Assembly: GCA_949130495.1 (NCBI GenBank)
Contig: OX422218.1
Span: forward strand, 42,044,651-42,108,650
Direction of reading: 5' to 3'
Source: Sambucus nigra
Taxonomy: Eukaryota; Streptophyta; Magnoliopsida; Dipsacales; Adoxaceae
Length of the DNA: 64,000 nucleotides
Below are positions 49,245 to 58,933 of this stretch, in pieces. Each line of letters opens with the position of its first letter. Positions within the stretch are counted from its first letter, which is position 1. The position numbers and the translations under genes are program-made. The notes under the pieces are model-generated. The model was not told the origin of the DNA, made no database searches, and was given only the letters and a program-made list of their open reading frames with translations.

Positions 49245-50021
49245 TATTCCTCTTCTGTGATGAAGGTCTCTAATCTCTTCTAGAGATAGTTATGATGCAT
49301 GGTAGTATTGTGGGTATGGTGGCATGTAAAAATTGCTCAAAAGTCTCTCATTTATTTTTTGATGATGATTGTATCCTTTTTAGTGAGTTTGGGTTGAGTG
49401 AGATGTTTACGAACTAGTGGCAAGTCAAAATATCAAGCTTCATAAATTTGGGATTGGGGTAGAAGTACTTATATTCAACATAATACAGACATTAGTAAGG
49501 CAATAGGGATTAGAAAGGGGGTAGACATGATAGATATTTTGTTCTTTCATAGATGGTAGGCAAATCTAAAAAAGGGGTTTTGACAGGTTTAAAGGAGAAA
49601 GTGTAGAAAAAAGTAAGGGGCCAAAGGTCCTTATGTCTAAAGCGGGCAAGGAATACCTGATTAAGGCATTCCAAAGTTGTTTTAAAATCCTTGACTACAT
49701 TGTTAGGATCTTCCATCTCCGATGAGAAGGTTTTGGCGATCACAAGGGAAAAAATAAAAAGGGTGGTTGGTTTATTTGGAAAATTTTGTGCATATCCAGA
49801 TAAGTGTGTAGGTTAGGCTTTCGAGACCTTAAAACTTTTATCTGTGAAATAGGGTGACTGACTCAGCTACTCATATATTTTTGAGTTATCCATTGTAGAG
49901 AATGTTCTTAATTATTGTGGATAAAATTCGGAAGCCTTGGATGCCTCTATTATTGACATTTAAAACTGTTAATTTTTTTTTTTTAACCTTTTTTTAACAT
50001 TTTGAGTTCCAAATTCTCAAA
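49245..50021 (+). pseudogene. LINE copy 2, 3' part A (RT end, internally deleted)
   Basis: LINE sequence resumes with the RT region: L-L-R-D-S-Y-D-A, GMVACKNCSKVSHLFFDDDCILFS (about 49290-49385), where FDDD stands for the catalytic [FY]xDD. It then continues through the KVLMSKAGKEYLIKAF region to GFRDLKT (about 49830). Compared with part B, roughly 680 bp are missing at 49838, where the sequence jumps to TATCTGTGAAATAGGG. It ends at CTCAAAAAT and joins primer-site sequence of an array internal domain. Confidence 0.8.
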
Positions 50022-50046
50022 AATAATCTAAGCTTTGACACCACTC
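50022..50046 (-). mobile_element. Fragment of an array internal domain (primer-site end)
   Basis: CTAAGCTTTGACACCACTC matches the primer-site end of the 188-bp domains (CCTATGCTTTGATACCACTT). Only about 25 bp remain, so the junction with LINE part A is a rearrangement point. Confidence 0.7.
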
Positions 50047-51391
50047 TATAACACCCTGACAGGTGATACTGAAAAATAATGATAAATTAGAGAATTTTTA
50101 TTAAAAAAATATCATTTTGATTGAGCATAAATTTGAGGAAGCATATATACATAATTCAACTGAATAAAAATTCTCATTTTTATTAAATCTCAAATGTCCT
50201 TTTACAAAAAAAAATTACAATAAACAAAATGATACATTTAAAATTTGAAAATAAATGTCTAAAGCCTCTAATGATGATCCCAATCCCACCGATACCATAA
50301 ATATCATCTCGCATAAAACCTGAAATATATGAAACTATGGAGGGGTGAGCGAAAAACATAGTGCCTCGTATAAATGCTCCAAGTTTAATTACACATACTC
50401 GTGCGTTCTTGCATGATATAGAAGAGTGTATGTAATATGAAAACTCCAACTAAAATCCTAATAATGTAATCATAACATAATCCACGAACCCGTAACAAAA
50501 TTCCCGCCTCACTTCCCACAGTACAACATGGACTACCCCCACTCTCCCGTCAATTATCCTTGGAAAAATCCAATGGCCCCCCAAAATAAATTACATAACT
50601 CGGGTACATGACCTATCATAACCTGGCATCACCGCCATAAAATCATGGCATCACCGCCATAAAATCATGGCATCACTGGCATATTAAAACTTGGCATACT
50701 CGGCAATCGGGTCCATCGCCTAGTCTTTGGATAATAAATAGAATTGTAGCCGATATGACACCGCGTCCATCAAGTGATTTGGCGAAAGAATGCCTATGCA
50801 TTTATCAATAAATAATTATCATAATATCATTTCCTCAGTTTAGATAAAATTTAGATTCAATTCCCGTGAATAAAGTGTACATGTTTTGTACCCAATTTCT
50901 ATAACCCGACATACTCGTAAAATCAACTAGATTTGTTACCCCAAATCTACACAATATGAAAATAACACATACAAAATGTGTGCAACAATTAATATATTAT
51001 ACGAGCAAATAATACATATAAATCAACCACATAGGATAAATATAAGAATACAATTAAGGTTAAATATGTGTACCGCACTAAATTAACAATGGGGGAACTA
51101 AACAACCTCAAGCGAGTCAAAAGCCACCATTGTAGGTCTGTTTTGAAAACCCGGAAAATAATCTCTAAATATTATCAAGATTTCCAATATGAATTCAGAT
51201 TAGGACTCTACACAAAAATTTTGGGGAGGTAGTTGTCTAGAGTTTTTTTCAAATCTAATCTAAAAGCACTCAAACAAAAGGTCTAAAACATTTCAAAATC
51301 ACTATTCTCATTCCACACGTTTCTTCTTCTTTAGATTTCGTTTTTAGCCTTTCTTTTAATCTTTATTTCCTGAAAATTATCCATAATATTC
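50047..51391 (-). mobile_element. Array LTR4, left part (split by gypsy element 2)
   Basis: Starts TATAACACCCTGAC and follows the array LTR sequence. It contains a duplicated 22-mer GGCATCACCGCCATAAAATCAT (50625-50646, 50647-50668) not seen in the other copies. It is broken after TATTC (51387-51391) by gypsy element 2. Confidence 0.87.
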
Positions 51392-54116
51392 TGTGACAAC
51401 CCGCACTCCGAAATAAGGGGTGGCCAGCCCGATACTCCGACATATACGGTAATCATGGACGGAAATCATTCTCAGCACCACAGATATAGTAAGAGTAACC
51501 GAGAAAACCACCCAACAATTCAGAAAACGGGTTGTCAAAACAAAATATGCAATTTAAAAGTTAAGTTAAGAAAAACAATTTAAGCAACCCATTTTAGAAC
51601 AATAGTGGAATTCAAAGAAACATAATTAATATACATCTAAAACCACAATATACAAGGGGAGAACCGAATATGCTGCCGGTCCACAGCTACACAAAAGTAG
51701 GTACAACAGTTAGGTATTATGTTTTACATTCATTATACAAATACAAGTTTGGGGCACTCGCCCGAGTGACAGACCCGATCATAACTAGATATCAAAAGAA
51801 CGACGTCGTCTAACAAAACACCCTGTAATATCCGCAATTTCATACACCTCCTTTAAAAGTAAAACAGTAGGAATATCAACACGGGCGTCCTTGCGGAGGA
51901 GCACCTGGGCGGATACAATAACAAGCACAACATAGAGGAAAATGAACGGGTCAGAACCCGGTTTATATATAGTTCCCAGATGAACAAAAAGCATGCTAGA
52001 TATGAACAGTTAATCATGACAATGGAAAGCAGACTCTGACAACCTAAGCATAAATACTAATAAGGCAACTAACATGACATGCTTAAATAAACTATGCAGG
52101 AAAAGGAGATGATGCAACGATTAAATTAAAAGCTTCTATTCACCAATTTCCACTTTAACCCAGTTTCCATTCCTTAACAGGAATACACTAATCATTATTT
52201 TCTCATTTTATTCCAATTCCCATTCCTTAGCAGGAATGTAATTATCATAATATCATTTAGTGGAAATTATACAACCCTCAAGTCCCACTTGAGTTTAGAA
52301 AAGTCATATTCTTATACATATAACGATTCTAAGACCGCCCCTTCGAGTTTCCCCACTGGGCGCCCCCCTAAATGACTATCATCTTCTAGGGGCCCATCAA
52401 ACAAGGGAGCCTGGGTACCTAACGCACGTCGGGAAGTGGCCATATGCCTGCGAGTGAGTCATAACCACACCCGGAATTACTTCACTAGCGCAGAAGATAC
52501 ATATAATAAACCCGCATATGGCCGAGGACTATAGTCTCCCTGCATTCACTAGTCAAGGAACATCACCTCATGCGCGAGCTTCCCTTATGATAGCATTTAG
52601 AGAGGTGTGTTTAAGTAAATTATCATTTACCATAAAAACCATACTTTTCCTTTTTATTAACATTTACATGTTTCATTTGTTTGAAACCATTATCATAGGA
52701 TAATTCATTTATTATCATCCTAGGTTATGCCTCGAATAAATCTCCAAGGGATCATATTATTCTCCCGAACTTAAGGTCTTACATGCCTCATTTCAAGCCC
52801 CTAAAGTCTCCAAGTATGGGCCTACAATTCCCATCCATATTAATTGGATGCACAAAGAAAAGTGATGCCTTAACATCACTTAGGACAACCCCTCCCCCGG
52901 ACTTAACCCCAAGTGAAACCCATTCAACACTAGGGTGACAACCAACTCAACTAGGACTCTAAAAGACAAGGTTTACTTCATTCAAGAAGAGTCCTAAGTT
53001 CCTAGGGGAAGAAAAGGCTTAAAACAAAAGTAGGAAATTGGGTAAGAAAAACAGGGGACCGGTCGACCGGTCCCAAGACCGCGGTCGACCGCGTCTCAAA
53101 TTTTGGCTTATACTGAAAAGCAGAAAACTCATTTCGGACGAGCCGGTCGACCTGCAGGGGACTCGCGATCGACCGTGCCTTAAATTCATGCCTTTGAAAG
53201 AAAGCAGTGAGCCCTCTTCCGAAGGCCCGGTCGACCGGTCTGATTGACGCGGTCGACCGATCATAGCAGACCTAGACCTTTCTCTCCAATTTTCTTATAA
53301 ACCCAAAATCAATAACCAACCCCAAAATCAACTAACAACATTAAATGATACTCAAAGATCATAAATGCTCCCAACAACATTTTTCCACCTCAATCAACAA
53401 TCTAATCCTATCAAGGATGTTGATACCCATAAATCCAACCAAAAACCACAATTATATAACATCAAAACTATACATAACTAACCATACTAATTATTCATCT
53501 TAAACCATATAATAGCAAGTAGAAAACTTGCCTTGGGGCTTCAATATCATACTTGGTTGAAGAAGAGGGCAAGATCAAGCCACAAATCTTCAAGATCTCT
53601 CTCTTTCACTCCAATCTTCCACTCTCACTCTCACTCTAGGGCTAGAACACTTAGGGCAAATAAGAGGAAATGAAAGGCTTGGGGAAAACTAAACGTGGAT
53701 TAAGATTAAAAAGTCTCCAACCTTTAAGTGTTAATACCGCAATAGTTAATTTCTAATACGCAATATGCCAAAACTAGTCAAAAGTGCCCAAAATCTCAAA
53801 ATACAATATGGCACACATTTTGACTGTCTCGTACCTCCCGGAACTAACTACACCCTCCAAATTATCATTTGGAAATTTTATAAACCATTTTGAGTTCCGG
53901 TTCCATTTTAATTCAAATTGCCATTTTAATTTTCATGACAAAATAGAACACCACATGGTAAAAATCACTTACCCACATGGTAATAATGCAACTTAATAGT
54001 AAATATTAACTTATTTCCTCAAATTAATACTTACCCACATCCGTCATTTTATATATGCAACTACTCAACATAGAAGATAAATATAAAATGGGCTCCCAAA
54101 AGCGAGGGTTGTTACA
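51392..54116 (-). repeat. Gypsy element 2, 3' LTR (2725 bp)
   Basis: Plus-strand ends are TGTGACAACCCGCACTCC and GAGGGTTGTTACA. It contains GTCGAC-type palindromes (53055-53259), a 17-nt hairpin GCAAGT-N5-ACTTGC (53515-53531) and a GTCAGAACCC block (about 51950). Confidence 0.95.
53055..53260. repeat. GTCGAC-type palindrome cluster in element 2 LTR
   Basis: GGGACCGGTCGACCGGTCCC (53055-53074) is a perfect 20-bp palindrome. CGCGGTCGACCGCG (53080-53093), CCGGTCGACCGG (53227-53238) and CGGTCGACCG (53250-53259) follow, with partly decayed copies between. The partner LTR has the same set at 60597-60805. Confidence 0.94.
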
Positions 54117-55433
54117 TACTCCCCCCCTTATGATTGAATTTTGCCCCCAAAATTCAAGCGTACCTTGGATAAAGAGATGCGGATACTTATCCCGCATATC
54201 GTCCTCACGCTCCCAAGTAGATTCCTCGACGCTGTGATGACTCCATTGTACTCTAACCAAGGGCACCACACGAGATCTCAATCTACGCTCCCCATGCTCC
54301 AATATGGCCACAGGTTGCTCTTCATAAGAAACATCGGATTGCAACTCTATATCCTCGAAAGGAATGTGCCAAAGGGCACCATCACACCTCTTATACTTCT
54401 TCAAAGAGGAGATGTGGAAAACATCGTGAACTTGTTGCAAAGGTTCCGGTAGGGAAATTTGATACGCCATTGGGCCTACCTTAGCAAGTACAGGAAAAGG
54501 CCCAACGAAACGTGGTACAAGCTTCCCTTTCTTTTTGAAACGCTTAACGCCTTTCATAGGCGACACCCGAAGCAACACTTGGTCTCCAACTTCCAACTCC
54601 ACATGCCTTCTCCCCGCATCGGCATAGCTCTTTTGTCTATCTTGGGCTATCCGAATACGATCTCGAATAAGCTCGATTTTAGAAGAAGTATCCCGAATCA
54701 TTTCAGGTCCGAGAAACTTGTTATCTCCCACTTCTAACCAACACGTGGGGGATCTACAAGGCCTACCATACAAAGCTTCATAGGGCGCCATCCCAATAGT
54801 GAACTGGTATGAGTTATTATAAGCAAATTCAACCAACGGGAGATATTGTTCCCAACTACCCTTAAAATCAAGCATGCACATTCGAAGCATAACCTCCAAC
54901 ATTTGGTTAACCCTTTCGGTCTGGCCATCTGTTTGAGGATGATAAGAAGTACTTAATTTCAATTTGGTTCCCATAGCCTCTTGGACACTTTGCCAAAAGT
55001 GGGAAACAAAAATATTATCTCTGTCGGAAACAATATTCAAGGGCACCCCATGCAATCTTACAATCTCTTCGATAAACAACCGAGCGTAACGAGTGGTATC
55101 ATAATCGGTACGGACGGGAAGGAAGTGCACTGACTTTGTCAAGCGATCCACGATCACCCAAATAGAATCGTGACCCTTTTGTGACGTTGGCAAGCCGGTG
55201 ATAAAATCCATTGAAATGCTCTCCCATTTCCAAACAGGAATTTCCAACGGTTGCAACAAACCTGCCGGTAGCTGATGATCAACCTTCACTAACTGACAAG
55301 TAGTGCATCGAGATACAAAATCCGAAATATCTCGTTTCATACCCGGCCACCAATATTGACGGCGCATATCTTGATACATTTTATCATTTCCCGGATGCAC
55401 CGAAAATTTAGAGTCGTGAGATTCCGCCATCAC
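54024..55433 (-). pseudogene. Integrase and chromodomain-like tail, gypsy element 2
   Basis: A 469-codon open piece, the longest in the window. It has the zinc region HPGNDKMYQDMRRQYWW to RCTTCQLVK (about 55395-55290) and the core with MDFITGLP, DSIWVIVDRLTK, VSDRDNIF and HPQTDGQTERVNQ, supplying D, D and E (about 55215-54890). Next come CWLEVGDNKFLGP, GDQVLLRVSPMKGVKRF, VHDVFHISSLKKY, and the tail VPLVRVQWSHHSVEESTW...DMRDKYPHLF (about 54266-54171). The frame then runs through the polypurine tract and about 30 codons into the 3' LTR, because the usual stop at the tract is out of frame. A TGA at 55440-55442 separates it from the upstream part. Confidence 0.9.
54117..54130 (-). promoter_or_regulatory. 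Polypurine tract of gypsy element 2
   Basis: The minus strand reads TAAGGGGGGGAGTA directly before the 3' LTR. Confidence 0.88.
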
Positions 55434-55556
55434 AGGGCGTCACAAATCTCCATCCTCCGGAACAATAAGCCTTACATGAAAGTGCAATCCACCCTCAGAA
55501 CTTATCGAGTAGGACTCCGCTCCCCCAGTCAGTAATCGGCGAATATGGTCTTGACA

Positions 55557-56111
55557 TTATTTATCTCTGCCTTGGGCTTCCACAACCCTTGCCAAAATCG
55601 TCGGAGTAACGGTCATCACGGACATAAACGCCCTAGAAACCGCATCCTCATGACTGAGTTCCTTCCATTTAGCTTTCCACACATCAGCTAATTCTCCCTC
55701 GGGTTTTCTACTCAAGGCATCCTCCACCACGTTCGCCTTTCCCGAATGATAATGAATATCAAATTGATAATCTTTCACGAACTCCAACCATCTTCGCTGC
55801 CGCATATTCAAATCTTTCTAAGAAAATAAATATTGCAACGACTTATGGTCCGTGAAAAGACTAAACTTCTCCCCAAGAAGATAGTGCCTCCAAATCTTTA
55901 GGGCAAAGACAACGGCGGCTAATTCTAAGTCATGCACCGGGTAATTTCTTTCATGAGGTTTGAGTTTCCTAGAAGCATACGCAATAGCTTGTCGCTCCTG
56001 TTGAAGCACACCTCCCAAACCCTGTAGAGATACATCGGTGAAGACTAAATATTCCAACCCCGGCTTGGGTAAAGCGAGGACCGGAGCCGAAGTCAATCTA
56101 TCTTTAAGCTA
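55557..56111 (-). pseudogene. RNase H, gypsy element 2
   Basis: Begins after a TAG at 56109-56111. Reads [21 protein letters not shown], then [40 protein letters not shown] and [12 protein letters not shown]. After a TAG at 55818-55820 it continues with [21 protein letters not shown] and [12 protein letters not shown], ending at TAA 55557-55559. The D, E and D residues of RNase H fall in the TD, LELAA and TDHKS motifs. The frame is the same on both sides of each stop. Confidence 0.88.
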
Positions 56112-56870
56112 GTCGAACGCAGCTTGACAGGCGTCATCCCACCCAAACTTAACCCCTTTCCGGGTCAAATTTATCAACTGACTTGCAATCTTAGAAAATC
56201 CCTTGATAAATCGACGGTAATAACCCGCCAAACCCAGAAAACTGCGTATCTCGGTAGGTGTCGTGGGTTGACCCCACTCCCTCACCGTAATAACTTTACT
56301 TGGGTCTACCGATATACCTTGTGAAGTCACAACATGACCCAAAAACTGCACTTCCCGCAACCAAAAACCACACTTCTCAAACTTAGCATACAGTTGGTGA
56401 TCCCTTAACCTTTGTAGGAACAACCCCAAATGAGTAGCATGGTCGTCTTCTGTTTGAGAATACACAAGAATGTCATCGATAAACACGATAACGAATTGCT
56501 CCAGGAAGTCCCGAAATACCCTATTCATAAGGTCCATGAATACCGCAGGGGCATTAGTTAGCCCAAAAGGCATAACCAAAAACTCATAAGACCCGTACCT
56601 CATTAGAAAAGCAGTCTTGGATACATCTTGCTCCCGTATTCTCAACTGATGATACCCTGTTCTCAAATCTATCTTAGAGAAGTAGGTTGCTCCCCTGAGT
56701 TGATCAAACAAGTCATCTATGCAAGGCAAAGGGTATTTATTCCGGATGGTGACTTTATTCAACTCTCTATAGTCAACACACAACCGGAGAGAACCATCTC
56801 TTTTCTTCACGAATAACACAGGAGAACCCCACGGCGATGTGCTACGCCTGATGAACCCCTGTTCCAACAA
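56109..56870 (-). pseudogene. Reverse transcriptase, gypsy element 2
   Basis: 253 codons open: [73 protein letters not shown] and the catalytic FIDDILVYS (the two Asp codons at 56472-56477). These are followed by [15 protein letters not shown] and the thumb [19 protein letters not shown]. All RT blocks are present in order. It is bounded by stops at 56892-56894 and 56109-56111. Confidence 0.92.
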
Positions 56871-56891
56871 CTGCTGAATCTGATCTCGTAG

Positions 56892-57560
56892 CTACCTCAT
56901 CTCCACAGGAGCCATACGATAAGGAGTTCGCGCAATCGGTCGAGTTCCCGGCGCTAAATCAATAACAAACTCAATCTCTCTACTAGGAGGAAAACCCGGT
57001 ATCTCCCGAAAAACGTCCTCAAAATCACGAACAACAAGAATAGAATCTAAGGGAACAACTACATCCCGAGAATTCTCTTCCGCAATACAATATAAATAAG
57101 TACCAGGATCTCCCTCTAAACGAGGCATAACCACCTGGAACATATCCTATCCCGGAACGGCGAAGACTATACTCTTCCCGTAACAATTAACTATAGCATG
57201 ATATTTAACAAGCCAATCCATGCCCAAAATAATATCATACCCGACCATATCTAGGACGAGTAAGTCGGCCTCAAAACACAATTTACCAAGAGTGATCCCT
57301 ATATGTTTGCAAACAAAGAAAATAAGGGAACCGTCACCCATAGAGGACTCCACCCTAGTAAAGGTACTTTTCGCAGATTTTATCAACTCTGTGGACTGAG
57401 CAAAACTTCTCGAAATAAAAGAATGTGTTGCACCCGTATCAAACAGAACACGACCCATGTGTCCCTGAATAAGGAACTTACCCTCTATAGCTGGCGGCGC
57501 TGGCTGAACAGGAGGAAGCATAGCATCCTTAATGTGGTAGACTCTCCCATACTGTAGTTG
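56892..57560 (-). pseudogene. Aspartic protease and linker to RT, gypsy element 2
   Basis: Active site LFDTGATHSFI with DTG at 57432-57440, intact here though lost in element 1. It is followed by LLVLDMVGYDIILGMDWL (the flap and second conserved half). After a TAG at 57147-57149 the linker runs [44 protein letters not shown] up to a TAG at 56892-56894. It shares one frame with gag upstream. Confidence 0.88.
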
Positions 57561-57659
57561 ACTCTGCTGCAGAGGGACAACTGGATTCGGTGCTTGTGGA
57601 GGGAACTGCACATAACGCTGCTGAGGAACTCGTGGAGGTTGTCCCCCAATCACCTGAGG

Positions 57660-58754
57660 ACAATCTCTCTTAAAATGACCAGCTTCTCCACATTGGAAAC
57701 ATTTCCCCGCCATATTCTCCTGACCTCGACCTCGGTTATTTCTAAACTGCCCGAAACCTTGGCCCGGTTGGCCCCTACCTTCCTGGCTACCCCGACCCGC
57801 ATTCTATGGTACGGCACCCTGACCTTGCCTGTTAGCATTTCCACTAACATTAAACCCGCCAGAGCGTTGCCTTTTCGACCCATCCCCCTGCTAGGGATCC
57901 CTATCTCGTGGCTTGTTATCCTCAAGTTGGGACGAAGGAAAGGATCCTCCTCCATTCCCACTCACCCCGGGCTTCCCTACTTGCCCCATTCCTAAAGATT
58001 TCTTGCTATTCTGAATAAACAAGCGATGCTCCTGGCAATGAAGAAATGCCGCATTCATCACTTCACCAAAAGTTTGTAAAGCCGGATTACCCAGAAAATG
58101 CTGCCAGATTCTCCAGTTTAGACCTCCCATAAACTTGGAGACTTTTCTTTCCTCCGGAGTCACCTCCTCCGACACAAAACTAGCTAGCCGGGTAAACTCC
58201 TCCTCGTACTCGGCAACCGATCGTTCTCCCTGAACTAGATCTTGAAGTTTCCTCCTCATCTCCCTCTGAATTGCGGGAGGAAAATATTTTCGATCGTAGA
58301 AAACCCAGAAATCAGTAATGGACATAGTATCCCTCTGTTCTAGCGTAGTCATCGACTCCCACCAATGTAACGCTGATCCAACCAACTTGAAAGTAACAAG
58401 GACCTTCTTCTTTTCCTCACTAAAATCCACCATTCGCAAATGGCATTGCATATCCTTCTTCCATTGATTTGCTCGAACAACATCAGAACCTCCGTTAAAT
58501 TCTGGGGGATGGCCCTTTAAAAAGGACTCCATTACTCTTTCCCACGGAGAGGGTCCCGTAGGTGCTTGAGCATCATGTGCCCGTTGTTGAGCTGTTGGCA
58601 TCTGTTGAGCTACTGCGGTCATGGCGGCATTAACTGCATGAGCCACAATATTGGCTACGTCCGCAGCATTAAAAGTTCCTTGTGGCAGTGGAGGACCAAC
58701 ATCCTCTTCTACAACTCTATTGCGTCTCGCAGGGCGACCTCTCTTAGGCGGCAT
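57660..58754 (-). pseudogene. gag, gypsy element 2
   Basis: The likely start is MPPKRGRPARR at 58752-58754, although the frame is open from 58892, because element 1 begins Gag the same way. The capsid-like domain runs PSPWERVMESFLKGHPPEF, QWKKDMQCHLRM, LVGSALHWWESM, WVFYDRKYFPPAIQREMR, VAEYEEEFTRLASFV, then AFLHCQEHRLF. A G/Q/R-rich linker has TAG stops at 57891-57893 and 57804-57806. The CCHC knuckle CFQCGEAGHFKRDC is at 57660-57701. Gag and pol appear to be one polyprotein, since no frame change is needed. Confidence 0.9.
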
Positions 58755-58917
58755 CTGAGATGAAGGGACAATAGTATTAGAATAGAATTCACAACAATCT
58801 ATTTCACCGAAGATCGCAATTATAAGCAACAAAGCATTCTTATCATTAGGCTCTATATCAAAGAACGCTACGGTAGATCGTGACAAGTCCACATAGATCC
58901 TAGTACTCTAGAACCCA

Positions 58918-58931
58918 GTTCTTTGATACCA
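58918..58931 (-). promoter_or_regulatory. Primer-binding site, gypsy element 2
   Basis: Two bases after the 5' LTR the minus strand reads TGGTATCAAAGAAC, matching the first part of the initiator tRNA-Met site TGGTATCAGAGC. Confidence 0.85.
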
Positions 58932-58933
58932 TC

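Noticed and set aside
49510..49743. Minus-strand frames 49510-49743 and 62175-62408, similar to each other
   Set aside because: They are antisense to the LINE RT region, which explains both their openness and their similarity.
52518..52703. Paired plus-strand frames 52518-52703 and 60060-60245
   Set aside because: They are antisense to the element and inside LTRs. Conservation reflects LTR identity.
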